Source: Vannielia litorea (lineage in GTDB: Bacteria > Pseudomonadota > Alphaproteobacteria > Rhodobacterales > Rhodobacteraceae). Taken from it: a stretch of DNA of 54,508 nucleotides. The stretch is taken from NCBI RefSeq assembly GCF_018424695.1, contig NZ_QTNQ01000022.1:1-54508 (forward strand), written 5' to 3'. Shown here piece by piece: positions 39,198-48,713 of this stretch. Made by a program: the position numbers and the translations under genes. Every line of letters starts with the position of its first letter. Within the stretch, counting starts at the first letter, position 1. The notes below the pieces were generated by a model. It worked only from the letters and a program-made list of their open reading frames with translations, was not told the origin of the DNA and made no database searches.

Positions 39198-40334
39198 TCA
39201 GGCGAGCCGTTGCAGCAAGGCCTGTGATGGCTCGCCGGTCACCGGCAGCCCATTGGCCGCCTGGTAGGCCCGGATTGCCGCCGCCGTCTTGTTGCCCAGC
39301 ACCCCATCCGGCGTTCCGGCATCGAAGCCCGCCCGGGTCAACCGTTCCTGCAACAGCATCCGCTGCTTCTGGGTCAGGCCGTAACGGTCCGGCCCGAACT
39401 CCGCCTGAAGCCCCCCGCGCCCGGCGATCCTGTCACTCAGGTAGCCCACGGCGAGCGCATAGTTGTCGGAGTTGTTGTAGCGCTTGATGACGTTGAAGTT
39501 GTGCCCAACGGCAAAGCGTGGCCCGCCCGGATCGGGCTGCAACCCGCCACTGGACACCTCGCTGCCCCAGCGCTCGCCGCGCCGCCAGCCGCTCTTTGCC
39601 AGATAGGCCGCCGTCGAGGCCAGCGCATCGGACGGGTCATCGCTCCAGATATCGCGCCGCCCGTCACCGGTGAAATCCACCGCAAAAAGCTGGTAACTCG
39701 TCGGGATGAACTGGGTGTGCCCCATCGCCCCTGCCCAGCTGCCCACCATCCGGTCCGGCGTGGTGTCGCCCGATTGCAGGATGCGCAGCGCAGCGATCAA
39801 CTGTTTTTCAAAGAACGCGCCGCGCCGTCCCTCGTAGGCCAGCGTGGCGCATGCCGAGATCACCGGAATATCGCCGCGCCGCGTGCCATAGGTGCTTTCC
39901 ACGCCCCAAATGGCACAGCAGATCTCCGCCGGCACACCGTATTTCGCTTCAATTGCATTGAGCCGCCCACGCTGGCGCGAAAACGCGGCCCGGCCCATCT
40001 CCACCTTCTTCTCGCTGGCCACCAGCGAGAGGTAATCCTCGAACGACCGCTTGAACTCGGCCTGGTTCCGGTCCCGCTCGATGACCCCGGGAATGAACCC
40101 GGCACGCGCGAAGGCCCGGTCAATCACCCCCTGCGATATCCCCGCGCCGACGGCGCGGCCCTTGAAGCGCGCCACCCATGCGTCAAACCCCGCATTGGCA
40201 ACCGGCCGCATCGCCGGATCGGGCGCGCTCGGTGCAACAGCATCAAAGCCATTCACCCCGCCACAGGCGCTCAAAAGCCCCGTTGCCGCCACCGATCCCA
40301 GAAATCCGCGCCTGTTCATCACTGCTCGCATCAT
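39198..40334 (-). CDS. Lytic murein transglycosylase (MltB type), Tat lipoprotein
   Basis: A 378-residue peptidoglycan lyase of the MltB/SLT_2 group. The N-terminus combines a twin-arginine motif (NRRGFLG) and a lipobox (GLLSAC, lipid site Cys24), so Tat export followed by lipidation is predicted. The catalytic Glu is in WGVESTYGTRRG (Glu146), with GAMGHTQFIPTSY and the C-terminal peptidoglycan-binding domain (about 310-378, LTRAGFDAGTPDGVLGNKTA). GGGGAG lies upstream of the ATG. Confidence 0.92.
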   Translation of the reverse strand: MMRAVMNRRGFLGSVAATGLLSACGGVNGFDAVAPSAPDPAMRPVANAGFDAWVARFKGRAVGAGISQGVIDRAFARAGFIPGVIERDRNQAEFKRSFEDYLSLVASEKKVEMGRAAFSRQRGRLNAIEAKYGVPAEICCAIWGVESTYGTRRGDIPVISACATLAYEGRRGAFFEKQLIAALRILQSGDTTPDRMVGSWAGAMGHTQFIPTSYQLFAVDFTGDGRRDIWSDDPSDALASTAAYLAKSGWRRGERWGSEVSSGGLQPDPGGPRFAVGHNFNVIKRYNNSDNYALAVGYLSDRIAGRGGLQAEFGPDRYGLTQKQRMLLQERLTRAGFDAGTPDGVLGNKTAAAIRAYQAANGLPVTGEPSQALLQRLA

Positions 40335-40437
40335 CGGGTGTCTCCCCGTTTGTTGACTGCTTCGTTACCCCAAACGCTACCCCATCGCGCGCCGGGCCCC
40401 AAGAGCCAAGAACGGCACCGCGCGGCACACCGCCGTC

Positions 40438-40457
40438 GGGTGGGCAATCTGCCCAGC
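40438..40457. repeat. 20-bp palindromic repeat, copy 2
   Basis: GGGTGGGCAATCTGCCCAGC: one base from copies 1 and 3, leaving arms of TGGGCA/TGCCCA. It lies in the spacer beyond the stop of the enoyl-CoA hydratase gene. Confidence 0.8.
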
Positions 40458-40489
40458 ACACCGCGCCGCCTTTGGGCCATGGCCCGGCG

Positions 40490-41272
40490 TCACCCCATCC
40501 AGGGCGCCTTGCGCTTTTCGAAAAAGGCCGCGATTCCCGCTCCGGCCTCGTCGCCCTCCCAGGTCTTCACCAGCGCCTGCACGCTCGCCTCGAACTCGGC
40601 CTCCGACGGAGCCGCACCGAGCCGCAGCGCAAGCGCCTTGGCCGCCGCCACCGCACCCGGCGCGCAGTGCAGATAAGGGGCCACCTGCCGCTCAACCGCG
40701 GCGTCCAGCTCGGCCTCGGGCACCGCCTCGGCCACCACGCCAAGCCGCACCGCCTCTTCGGCGTCAAACAACCGCGCGCTCATGAACACCCGCCGCGCCA
40801 TCGCCTCGCCCATTCGGGCCAGCACATAAGGGCCGATCGTGGCCGGGATCAGCCCCAGCCGCGTTTCGGTGAAGCCAAACTTCGCGCCCTCCGCCGCCAC
40901 CGCCACATCGCAGACGCAAGCCATGCCGACGCCGCCACCGAAGGCATTGCCATGGATACGCCCGATCACAGGCATCGGGCAGACGTTGACCGCGCCCAGC
41001 ATCTCCGCAAGCCGCCAGGCCTCCGCCGCACGCGTCTCGGCGTCGGCTTCCATCTGCTCCTGCATCCAGCCAAGGTCGCCGCCCGCACAAAAACTGCGGC
41101 CCTCCGCCGCCAGCACCACGACGCGCACCGCCGCATCAGCCCCGAGCCGCTCGATGCCCGCGTGGATCTCGTCGATCAGCTCGGCAGAAAGCGCGTTGTG
41201 TTTCTCCGCCCGCGTCAGCCAGAGCGTTGCCACGCCCCGCTCGTCGGTCTCTATCCTGACAAGGTCACCCAT
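40490..41272 (-). CDS. liuC: Enoyl-CoA hydratase, probably methylglutaconyl-CoA hydratase
   Basis: A 260-residue crotonase-fold enzyme. The oxyanion-hole residues are in SFCAGGDLGWM and IHGNAFGGGVGMA, and the catalytic-type Glu in FGFTETRLGLIPATIGPYVL. That block is typical of LiuC (3-methylglutaconyl-CoA to HMG-CoA), and the gene stands with the MCC and HMG-CoA lyase genes, which supports the specific call. The ATG at 41272 overlaps the stop of the previous gene by 8 nt. Last gene of the leucine cluster. Confidence 0.88.
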   Translation of the reverse strand: MGDLVRIETDERGVATLWLTRAEKHNALSAELIDEIHAGIERLGADAAVRVVVLAAEGRSFCAGGDLGWMQEQMEADAETRAAEAWRLAEMLGAVNVCPMPVIGRIHGNAFGGGVGMACVCDVAVAAEGAKFGFTETRLGLIPATIGPYVLARMGEAMARRVFMSARLFDAEEAVRLGVVAEAVPEAELDAAVERQVAPYLHCAPGAVAAAKALALRLGAAPSEAEFEASVQALVKTWEGDEAGAGIAAFFEKRKAPWMG

Positions 41273-41783
41273 TCGCGCTCTCCATGCCCGGCACCCGCCG
41301 CCCGGCGCGGCACCAATCGTCGTGCACCCAGGCCATCCGGTCAACGAACCAGACCTTCGGCAGCGCCGTGAGCACCACGCCGAACACCACCCAGTCGGCC
41401 CAAAGCGCCCAGAGACCCCAGGCCATCACCACCGCGCCCGGCAGGCTGAGTGCGCCCAGCAGCAACCCTGCCCGCCGATGCTCCGAGGCGATCTCCGCCC
41501 GATGCTCAAGAAAGATCCGCTCGCCCAGCACCCCCCGGCTCATCCAGGCACCAAAGCGCTCCGGCTCGGGAAAGACCCGTGGATTTGCCCAGATCCAGCC
41601 CAGGGCGAGGGCGACGGGCACCAGCGCGCCCCAGCCCAGCCAGACCCGGCTCCAGATCGCCAGCGCCAGCAACGGCAGCGTGGTGAACATCCGGCTCCAG
41701 CCCGACCACGGGTTGGCGTGGCGCCGCCAAGTGGCATCATCCATCGCCATCAGCCGCTCGGCGCCACGAAAGAGATCACTCAC
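41265..41783 (-). CDS. DUF6653-like membrane protein
   Basis: A 172-residue protein with about four hydrophobic segments. The N-terminal MDDATWRRHANPWSGWSRMF is the hallmark of the small DUF6653-type family; name from memory. It sits between the HMG-CoA lyase and hydratase genes with short overlaps on both sides, so it is co-expressed with leucine breakdown genes, but no role is known. Confidence 0.7.
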   Translation of the reverse strand: MSDLFRGAERLMAMDDATWRRHANPWSGWSRMFTTLPLLALAIWSRVWLGWGALVPVALALGWIWANPRVFPEPERFGAWMSRGVLGERIFLEHRAEIASEHRRAGLLLGALSLPGAVVMAWGLWALWADWVVFGVVLTALPKVWFVDRMAWVHDDWCRAGRRVPGMESANG

Positions 41784-42667
41784 GACGCACCGCCCTGCAC
41801 CATGCCGGGGCGTGCCGCACCGGCGCGCATCGCCCGCGCCATCCCGGCGGCCTCGGCGATCACGTCCATGTTGAGCCCATGCGCATATCCCAGCGCCTCC
41901 AGCCGCGCCGCCACGGCCTCCGTCGCCACGTTGCCCGCCGCACCTGGCGCATAGGGGCAGCCACCAAGCCCGCCCACGGCGGCGTCGAACACCCTCAAGC
42001 CGCGCTCCAGCGCCACCTCGATGTTCTCAAGCGCCCGCCCGGAGGTATCGTGGAAATGTCCCGCCAGCCGCGCAGCAGGCACTTCGGCCAGAACCGCCGC
42101 AAGCATTGCATCCACACGCTCGGGCACGCCGCGCCCCAGCGTCTCGCCCAGCGAGACCTCCACGCAGCCCATCGCCATCAGGGCCCCGGCGACCCGCGCC
42201 ACATCGCCCGGCGCCACCGCACCGTCGAAGGGGCAGTCGGTCACCACAGAAACATAGCCCCGCACCGGCACGCCATCTGCCTTTGCGGCCTCAAGGACGG
42301 GGCCGAAGCGCTCGAGACTCTCGGCCACCGAGCAATTCAGGTTGGCCCGGCTGAAGCCTTCGCTCGCTGCCGCGAACACCGCTACCCCGTCGCAGCCCGC
42401 CGCCCGCGCTGCCGCATAGCCCTTCATGTTCGGCGTCAGCGCCCAGTAGCCCACGCGCTCGGCCCGGGTGATGCCCGCCATCACCTCGCCCGAGGAGGCC
42501 ATTTGCGGCACCCATTTCGGGCTCACGAAGCTGGCCGCCTCGATCCGATTAAACCCGGCGCGGCTCAGGCAGTTCACCAGCGCCACCTTCTCGGCCACGC
42601 CGATCACCGCCGTTTCGTTCTGAAGCCCGTCACGCGGGCCGACTTCGAAGATCTCGACGTTTACCAC
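41780..42667 (-). CDS. mvaB: Hydroxymethylglutaryl-CoA lyase
   Basis: A 295-residue TIM-barrel enzyme that splits HMG-CoA into acetyl-CoA and acetoacetate, the last step of leucine degradation. EVGPRDGLQNE (8-18) carries the metal/catalytic residues, GHFHDTSGRAL the metal histidines, and GGLGGCPYAPGAAGN the signature Cys. The start is GTG at 42667, overlapping the GST stop; the frame extends upstream into the GST gene without support. Confidence 0.94.
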   Translation of the reverse strand: MVNVEIFEVGPRDGLQNETAVIGVAEKVALVNCLSRAGFNRIEAASFVSPKWVPQMASSGEVMAGITRAERVGYWALTPNMKGYAAARAAGCDGVAVFAAASEGFSRANLNCSVAESLERFGPVLEAAKADGVPVRGYVSVVTDCPFDGAVAPGDVARVAGALMAMGCVEVSLGETLGRGVPERVDAMLAAVLAEVPAARLAGHFHDTSGRALENIEVALERGLRVFDAAVGGLGGCPYAPGAAGNVATEAVAARLEALGYAHGLNMDVIAEAAGMARAMRAGAARPGMVQGGAS

Positions 42668-43311
42668 GGCGCGTAAAACTCCCGCTTGTAGAGCAGATCG
42701 GCCCCCTCCGGCGGCAGTGACGCCTGAAAGCCCGCCCGCCGTGCAAGCCGGTCCCACCAGGCCGAAAGCGCCGGGAAGGGCGCGAGACGCACGAATTTCT
42801 GCGCCATGTAAACCGCCTGCCCCACGGCCACGTCAGCGGCAGAGAAGCCGCTGTCCAGCAGGTAATCCCGCCCCGTGAGACGCGCCTCCAGCGCGGCGAA
42901 ACACTTGCCCACCCGCGCGGCCTCAAGCTTCATCAGCACCGGGCTCCGCATCTCATCGTCATAGAGCATCAGGTGCTGCTGGGTCAGCGCCGCCAGATGC
43001 TGGCTGATGGTCTCCGCGAAATGCAGCCAGATAAGCCAGTCGGCCCGCTCCGCTTCGCCCGCAGCCCGCCCCAGCCCGGCTTCCGGGAACCGGTCGCACA
43101 AAAGCTCGATGATCGCGCCGGATTCCCACCAGACCTCGCCATCGATCTCAAGCGCGGGCACCCGCCCCGCCGGGTTGAGCGCAAGGTAGCCCTCCGCGCG
43201 CAGCGACTTGTCGAACGGGTGTATCTCAAGCTCGAACTCCACCCCCAACTCATGCAACAGCCAGAGCACCCGCATCGAGCGGGTCTGGTGGCAGTGATGC
43301 AGCCGGATCAT
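42661..43311 (-). CDS. Glutathione S-transferase family protein
   Basis: A 216-residue protein with an N-terminal thioredoxin-like domain (IRLHHCHQTRSMRVLWLLHE, NPAGRVPALEID, WWESGAIIELL: cis-Pro and the Glu/Ser glutathione contacts) and a helical C-terminal domain. The stop overlaps the HMG-CoA lyase start. A GST in a leucine cluster is not part of the known pathway; it may act on reactive intermediates or be a passenger. Confidence 0.88.
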   Translation of the reverse strand: MIRLHHCHQTRSMRVLWLLHELGVEFELEIHPFDKSLRAEGYLALNPAGRVPALEIDGEVWWESGAIIELLCDRFPEAGLGRAAGEAERADWLIWLHFAETISQHLAALTQQHLMLYDDEMRSPVLMKLEAARVGKCFAALEARLTGRDYLLDSGFSAADVAVGQAVYMAQKFVRLAPFPALSAWWDRLARRAGFQASLPPEGADLLYKREFYAPW

Positions 43312-43360
43312 CGCCGCCCCCCAGCGCGAAGACGCCTCGAAGGGCGGATGAGCGGCGGCC

Positions 43361-45289
43361 TCATGCCTCCGCCTCGATCCGCACGATCAGGGCGCCGGCC
43401 TCAAGCTGGTCCCCCGCAGCCACGCCGAGTTCGGCCACCACGCCATCATGCGGCGCGCGCATCACGTGTTCCATCTTCATCGCTTCCATCACCGCAAGCC
43501 GGTCGCCCGCCTTCACGGCCTCTCCCTGTCGGACATGCAACGAGCGGACCACGCCGGGCATCGGCGCCACGATGGCGCCCTCGCCCGCCGCATCGGCGCC
43601 CACGGCCAGCGGGTCGGGCAGCGTGAAGACCATCGGCTCCGCGCCAAGAACCTGCACCTGCCCACCGATCACCTCGGCCCGCGCCTGCGCCATCCTGCCA
43701 TTCACTTGCCAGCCGCCGGGCCTGCGCAGGCAGTCCACCACCGCCCCGCCGATCGCAACGCTGAACGCGCCGCCACCATATGCCGAAACGCGGCCATCCA
43801 TCCGGGTCTCCCCAGAGAGCAGGACAACAGGCCAATCGAGCGGCGCCCAAAGCGCAAAGCCTTCGCCCGGCACGCCCTCGTTCAATCCCAGTGTGGCCAG
43901 AGCTGCGAGCGCCAGCAGTTCCGGCGCGTCCGCGGGGGCGACGAGACCTTCCAGGTCCCGCCCGATCAGCCCGGTCTCCACATCGCCCGAACGAAACGCC
44001 GCGTGGTCGATCAGCCGCCCAAGAAAACCGAGGTTGGTGACAACCCCCGCCACTTCCGTCTCCGCAAGCCCGCGCGCCAAGGCCGCCCGGGCCTCCGCGC
44101 GGGTGGCCCCGTGACAGGTGAGCTTGGCAATCATCGGATCGTAGTGTGGGCTGATGGCGTCACCCTCGCGAACACCCGTATCCACCCGCCCGGGGCCAAA
44201 GCGCAGCCGCTCCAGTCTCCCCGTCGCGGGCAGAAAGCCCGCCGGCACATCCTCGGCATAGAGCCGCGCCTCCATCGCGTGGCCCCTGATACGCAGTTCC
44301 TCCTGCGCGCAAGGCAGCGGCTCCCCCGAGGCCACCCGCAGCTGCCACTCCACCAGGTCCACCCCGGTGATCTCCTCGGTCACCGGATGCTCCACCTGGA
44401 GCCGCGTGTTCATCTCCATGAACCAGAAGCCGTCGGGCCTCAGCCCGCCCGCACCGTCAACGATGAACTCCACCGTCCCTGCGCCCTTGTAATGAATGGC
44501 CTCAGCCGCCTTCACCGCGGCCTCGCCCATCGCCGCGCGCACCTCCTCGGTCATCCCCGGTGCCGGAGCCTCTTCGATCACCTTCTGATGCCGCCGTTGC
44601 AGCGAACAGTCCCGCTCGAAGAGATGCACGGCGCGTTCACCATCGCCAAACACCTGCACCTCGATGTGGCGCGGATGCTCGATGAACTTCTCGATCAGCA
44701 CATCGCCATTTCCGAACGCCCCCAAAGCCTCCACCCGCGCCGACTCCAGCGCATCCTCGAAGTCTTCCGCGCGCTCCACCAGCCGCATCCCCCGGCCGCC
44801 GCCGCCTGCGACGGCCTTGATCAGCACCGGGTAGCCGATGAGCCCCGCCTCGGCCTCCAACCGCCCGGGGTCCTGCTCGTCGCCATGGTAGCCGGGCACC
44901 ACCGGCACCCCCGCCGCCTCCATCCGGGCCTTCGCCGCATCCTTCAGCCCCATCGCGCGGATCGCCTCCGCGCTTGGCCCGATGAATGTCACTCCGGCCC
45001 CGTCCAGCGCGGCCACGAACTCGGGGTTCTCACTCAAGAAGCCGTAGCCCGGATGCACCGCCTGCGCGCCGGTCTCGACCGCCGCCGCAACCACCTTGCC
45101 GATATCAAGGTAACTCGCAGAGGGCGCGGGAGGCCCGATGCACAGGGCCGCATCGGCCATCTCCACATGGCGCGCACCCGCGTCCGCCTCCGAGTAGACG
45201 GCCACGGTCTTCACCCCGAGCCTGCGGCAGGTGTCGATCACCCGGCAGGCAATCTCGCCCCTGTTGGCGATCAGGATCTTGTCAAACAC
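43361..45289 (-). CDS. mccA: Methylcrotonoyl-CoA carboxylase, biotin-carboxylase (alpha) subunit
   Basis: A 642-residue biotin-dependent carboxylase subunit. The biotin carboxylase domain covers residues 1 to about 450 (ANRGEIACRVIDTCR, KAVAGGGGRGMRLV as the ATP loop, EMNTRLQVEHPVTEE), then a BT-like linker and the biotin carrier domain with EAMKMEH (biotinylated Lys605). It carboxylates 3-methylcrotonyl-CoA together with MccB. It should be a substrate of BirA at 16974-17744. The assignment to MCC over propionyl-CoA carboxylase rests on the adjacent ivd, liuC and mvaB genes. Confidence 0.94.
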   Translation of the reverse strand: MFDKILIANRGEIACRVIDTCRRLGVKTVAVYSEADAGARHVEMADAALCIGPPAPSASYLDIGKVVAAAVETGAQAVHPGYGFLSENPEFVAALDGAGVTFIGPSAEAIRAMGLKDAAKARMEAAGVPVVPGYHGDEQDPGRLEAEAGLIGYPVLIKAVAGGGGRGMRLVERAEDFEDALESARVEALGAFGNGDVLIEKFIEHPRHIEVQVFGDGERAVHLFERDCSLQRRHQKVIEEAPAPGMTEEVRAAMGEAAVKAAEAIHYKGAGTVEFIVDGAGGLRPDGFWFMEMNTRLQVEHPVTEEITGVDLVEWQLRVASGEPLPCAQEELRIRGHAMEARLYAEDVPAGFLPATGRLERLRFGPGRVDTGVREGDAISPHYDPMIAKLTCHGATRAEARAALARGLAETEVAGVVTNLGFLGRLIDHAAFRSGDVETGLIGRDLEGLVAPADAPELLALAALATLGLNEGVPGEGFALWAPLDWPVVLLSGETRMDGRVSAYGGGAFSVAIGGAVVDCLRRPGGWQVNGRMAQARAEVIGGQVQVLGAEPMVFTLPDPLAVGADAAGEGAIVAPMPGVVRSLHVRQGEAVKAGDRLAVMEAMKMEHVMRAPHDGVVAELGVAAGDQLEAGALIVRIEAEA

Positions 45290-45292
45290 ACT

Positions 45293-45760
45293 TCAGCCCT
45301 CCCCGCGCTCGCGCAGAAACCTGTGGCGGTAAATCAGGTTGGGCCGCGCGCCCGTCAGCAGGTAGAAGCCGACAACCACCGCCATGATCACCTCCGCCAG
45401 CGCAAACATCTGCAGGCTCCAGCCGGTCTTCAGCCCGGTGGCGAAGTCGATGACCACGCAGCCGCAGCCCGTCACCCCCAACCATGCGCCCGGGGCCGCC
45501 CGCAGGAACAGCGCCAAGGCCGCCAAAGCGAAGATCACCACCTCGATCACCGGCCAGGCGCCACCCAGTACATTGGCCCAAAGCACCAGCCGCCAGCCCG
45601 CCATCGCCACGAAGAAGACTACGGTGGCGTAAAGCGCCAGGTTCAGCCGCCCCTGCGGGTGGTTCAGCGCCATCGCCCGGGTGACATGCACCCACTGCTG
45701 CCCGCTCACCGGGTCCACACGGCCCTCTGTGAAGGCGCCCTCTTCCGGCATTCCCTTCAT
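45293..45760 (-). CDS. Membrane protein between mccB and mccA
   Basis: A 155-residue protein with about four hydrophobic segments (LALYATVVFFVAMAGWRLVL, VVIFALAALALFLRAAPGAW, FALAEVIMAVVVGFYLL). No family recognised. It lies 3 nt before mccA and 9 nt after mccB, so it is clearly part of the operon. A function in transport or regulation would be guesswork. Confidence 0.75.
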   Translation of the reverse strand: MKGMPEEGAFTEGRVDPVSGQQWVHVTRAMALNHPQGRLNLALYATVVFFVAMAGWRLVLWANVLGGAWPVIEVVIFALAALALFLRAAPGAWLGVTGCGCVVIDFATGLKTGWSLQMFALAEVIMAVVVGFYLLTGARPNLIYRHRFLRERGEG

Positions 45761-45769
45761 GCTCGCTCC

Positions 45770-47374
45770 TTACATCCGGAACACGCCGAAGCGCGTCTCC
45801 TCAATCGGCGCGTTCAACGCCGCCCGCAGGCTGAGCGCAAGCACATCGCGGCTCTTCCTCGGGTCGATGATCCCGTCATCCCAAAGCCGCGCGCTGGCAT
45901 AGAGCGGGTCAGACTGCTCTTCGAACTGGTCCAGCACCGGCTGCTTGAAGGCCGCCTCTTCCTCAGCGCTCCACGCCCCACCACCGCGCTCGATGGCATC
46001 GCGCTTCACCGTCGCCAGCACCCCCGCCGCCTGCGCCCCGCCCATGACGGAAATCCGCGAGGTCGGCCATGTCCAGAGGAACCGCGGCGAATAGGCCCGC
46101 CCCGCCATGCCATAGTTGCCCGCGCCAAAGGAGCCACCCACCAGCAAGGTAATCTTCGGCACGCTCGTCGTCGCCACCGCCGTCACCATCTTCGCCCCGT
46201 GCCGCGCTATCCCCTCGTTCTCATATTTCTTGCCCACCATGAACCCGGTGATGTTCTGGAGAAAAACGAGGGGGATCTTCCGCTGCGAGCAAAGCTCCAC
46301 GAAATGCGCGCCCTTCACAGCGCTCTCGCTGAAAAGCACCCCGTTGTTGGCAATGATCCCGCAGGCCATTCCCTCCACATGGGCAAAGCCGCACACCAGC
46401 GTTTCGCCAAAGCGCGGCTTGAACTCGTCAAACCGCGAGCCGTCCACCACGCGGGCAATCACCTCGCGAATGTCCCACGGCTGGCGCGCGTCCGCCGGGA
46501 CGATCCCCAAAATCTCCTCCGGATCATAAAGCGGTGCCTCTCCCACAGGGTGGGCAATCTGCCCACCACCCGAGCCGCCCAGAGAGCCAACCGCCTCCCG
46601 CGCCAGCGCCAGCGCATGGGCATCGTCCTCCGCCAGCATGTCGGCCACGCCGGAAAGGCGCGTGTGCACATCGCCGCCCCCAAGCGCTTCGGCGCTCACA
46701 ACCTCCCCCGTCGCCGCCTTCACCAAAGGCGGGCCCGCCAGAAAGATCGTGCCCTGCTCCTTCACGATGATCGACACATCCGACATCGCAGGCACATAGG
46801 CCCCGCCCGCGGTGCAACTGCCCATCACTACTGCGATCTGCGCAATCCCCTTGGCGCTCATCTGCGCCTGGTTGTAGAAGATCCGGCCAAAATGGTCGCG
46901 GTCGGGGAAGACCTCATCCTGGTTCGGCAGGTTCGCCCCGCCGCTGTCGACGAGATAGACGCAAGGAAGCCGACATTGCTCTGCGATCTCCTGCGCCCGC
47001 AGGTGCTTCTTCACGCTCATCGGATAATAGGTGCCGCCCTTCACCGTGGCGTCATTGGCCAGCACCATCACCTCGCGGCCCTTCACCCGGCCGACCCCGG
47101 CTATCATCCCCGCCGCAGGGGCCGCGCCGCCATACATGCCGTGCGCCGCCGTCGCGCCCACTTCCAGAAACGGCGAGCCGGGGTCGAGCAACCCCGCCAC
47201 CCGGTCACGCGGCAGCATCTTGCCCCGGCTCTCATGGCGCGAACGCGCCTTCTCGCCACCGCCCAGCGCCGCCGCTTCCGCGGCCTCCCGGGCCCGCGCC
47301 AGCGCCGCCTCAGAGGCCGCGCGATTGGCCGCAAACTCGTCGGACTTCACCGAAATGTTTGACTGCAACTTCAT
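45770..47374 (-). CDS. mccB: Methylcrotonoyl-CoA carboxylase, carboxyltransferase (beta) subunit
   Basis: A 534-residue carboxyltransferase subunit. [40 protein letters not shown] and [20 protein letters not shown] are the family blocks around the two oxyanion holes. Odd feature: the surface linker between [20 protein letters not shown] and [16 protein letters not shown] reads GGQIAHPVG and is encoded by the 20-bp palindromic repeat (46548-46567); the reading frame is kept. The start overlaps the EcsC stop by 4 nt (ATGA), so its translation is coupled to EcsC. Confidence 0.94.
   Translation of the reverse strand: MKLQSNISVKSDEFAANRAASEAALARAREAAEAAALGGGEKARSRHESRGKMLPRDRVAGLLDPGSPFLEVGATAAHGMYGGAAPAAGMIAGVGRVKGREVMVLANDATVKGGTYYPMSVKKHLRAQEIAEQCRLPCVYLVDSGGANLPNQDEVFPDRDHFGRIFYNQAQMSAKGIAQIAVVMGSCTAGGAYVPAMSDVSIIVKEQGTIFLAGPPLVKAATGEVVSAEALGGGDVHTRLSGVADMLAEDDAHALALAREAVGSLGGSGGGQIAHPVGEAPLYDPEEILGIVPADARQPWDIREVIARVVDGSRFDEFKPRFGETLVCGFAHVEGMACGIIANNGVLFSESAVKGAHFVELCSQRKIPLVFLQNITGFMVGKKYENEGIARHGAKMVTAVATTSVPKITLLVGGSFGAGNYGMAGRAYSPRFLWTWPTSRISVMGGAQAAGVLATVKRDAIERGGGAWSAEEEAAFKQPVLDQFEEQSDPLYASARLWDDGIIDPRKSRDVLALSLRAALNAPIEETRFGVFRM
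46548..46567. repeat. 20-bp palindromic repeat, copy 3, inside mccB
   Basis: Identical to copy 1. Read in frame on the minus strand it encodes GGQIAHP. It falls in a length-variable linker of the carboxyltransferase, not in an active-site block. Confidence 0.85.
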
Positions 47375-48189
47375 TTCTTCTCCCCGGCCTCGACATCAGG
47401 CGCGGGCAACAGCCGCCGGTGCATCAGCCACCGCAGCCTGAACCCATAACGCGCCGCACGCGCCACATCTGTCTGAAAACTCGCGTTCACGCCCGCGCCA
47501 ATCGCCGCGCCCGCCAGCGGCACCACCTGCGCCGCCTTGCGCTTCAGCAGATCGGTGCCAAGGCCCCGCGCCACCCGGTCGATCACCTTGTCGACCACCC
47601 AATCGGCGCCCTTCTCCAGGACATAACGCACCTCTGGGGCCTGCAACTCTTTCGCGAGCTGGTTCACCTTGCCAAGGCTCTCCTTGCGCCCCTCCAGCCC
47701 GCGCACCGTGGCCAGCTCCAGCACCATCAGCCGAAAGACGAGCTCTTCCTCGCCCTCGCCCGCAAAGCCATAGGCCTGCCCGGTGCCGCGTACGGTGCGC
47801 GCCGCCAGCGAAATCGTCGCCGGAATATCCAGCGTCATCCCCAGCCCGCCGAACCAGCCTGCCGCGCCGCCCGAGGCCGCGCCGGTGCCCGCCGCCCAGC
47901 CCTGCACGCGCAGCGCCGCGGCATCGCAGGCCGCAAGATCGTTCGCATCATGGGTCGCCGCGGGCAGCGTAAGCCCCGCCCCCCGGTCGGCCATCACCAG
48001 CGCCTGCCTGAGCATGCCCGGTGGCACGATCCGCCGCAGCAGCCCGCCCAGCGGCGCCGTCGCCTTCTCGGCCCCACGCCCCAACCGGCTGTGGCGCTTC
48101 TTCTCGTAGGCCTCCTGTTCCCGCAGGGCAGCGGCCAGCGCCGCCTCGAACCGGCGGTCACGGTCTGGGAGATCGCCCTTCTCGCTCAC
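47371..48189 (-). CDS. EcsC-family protein
   Basis: A 272-residue protein of the EcsC family: [40 protein letters not shown] and [20 protein letters not shown] are characteristic, as is the glycine-rich [17 protein letters not shown] near the end. EcsC is named after a Bacillus gene beside an ABC transporter; its biochemistry is unknown. Start is a GTG at 48189 (GGGGA upstream) that overlaps the LprI stop (GTGA), and the stop overlaps the mccB start, chaining the LprI genes, EcsC and mccB together. Confidence 0.85.
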   Translation of the reverse strand: MSEKGDLPDRDRRFEAALAAALREQEAYEKKRHSRLGRGAEKATAPLGGLLRRIVPPGMLRQALVMADRGAGLTLPAATHDANDLAACDAAALRVQGWAAGTGAASGGAAGWFGGLGMTLDIPATISLAARTVRGTGQAYGFAGEGEEELVFRLMVLELATVRGLEGRKESLGKVNQLAKELQAPEVRYVLEKGADWVVDKVIDRVARGLGTDLLKRKAAQVVPLAGAAIGAGVNASFQTDVARAARYGFRLRWLMHRRLLPAPDVEAGEKK

Positions 48190-48713
48190 ATGTTCCCCGC
48201 TTGCACCTGAAGCCACAGCGCCTGCCGCCCGGTCTCCTGCATCAGGCAGCTCAGCATCGCCGGCCCCTGCCCGGTGCCGCCGCTCCACTGCGACCGAACG
48301 AAGTCACACTTGGCATCCCGAAAGGCGATCCAGGCGCGCTGCATGTCACGCAGGCTGTCCGCCGCCGAAAGCAGCCCGTTCTCTCGCGTCGCCATATCCA
48401 CGTCAAAGGCCTTCGCCCGCGCCATGGCCTCCTTGTAGTGCTGGTTCAGTCGCGTGTCCCAATATTGCCACTCGGCGTCGAGGCACCCGTTCATCCCCAT
48501 GGTCGAGCCACCGCCCTGGGTGTTTTCCATGCAGGCATTCGCCGCCCAGCCGATGCACTGCTCGCGTTCGGAAAGCTCGGGCCGCTGCTCCTCACACTCC
48601 TCCGTGATCATTGGATGGAACGACAACTCCTGTGCGGCAAGAGGGCCGACATCGACCAAGGCAACAAGCAGCATCGCCGCCCCGGCGCTCACCACGGTTC
48701 TGAGTGTCTTCAT
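48186..48713 (-). CDS. Secreted LprI-family (lysozyme-inhibitor-like) protein
   Basis: A 175-residue exported protein with an N-terminal hydrophobic signal ending near LAAQE and an LprI/DUF1311 domain (MGMNGCLDAEWQYWDTRLNQ, LRDMQRAWIAFRDAKCDFVR). Six mature cysteines at 40, 53, 61, 77, 136 and 156 probably form three disulfides. Mycobacterial LprI inhibits lysozyme, which names the family; most bacterial members are untested. A strong AGGAGG site is present, and the start overlaps the stop of the upstream LprI-like gene (ATGA). Confidence 0.87.
   Translation of the reverse strand: MKTLRTVVSAGAAMLLVALVDVGPLAAQELSFHPMITEECEEQRPELSEREQCIGWAANACMENTQGGGSTMGMNGCLDAEWQYWDTRLNQHYKEAMARAKAFDVDMATRENGLLSAADSLRDMQRAWIAFRDAKCDFVRSQWSGGTGQGPAMLSCLMQETGRQALWLQVQAGNM

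Noticed and set aside
43448..47362. A 1304-codon open frame on the plus strand over mccA-mccB
   Set aside because: It is antisense to two genes with clear catalytic motifs; composition is His/Arg/Pro-rich noise typical of antisense frames in GC-rich DNA.
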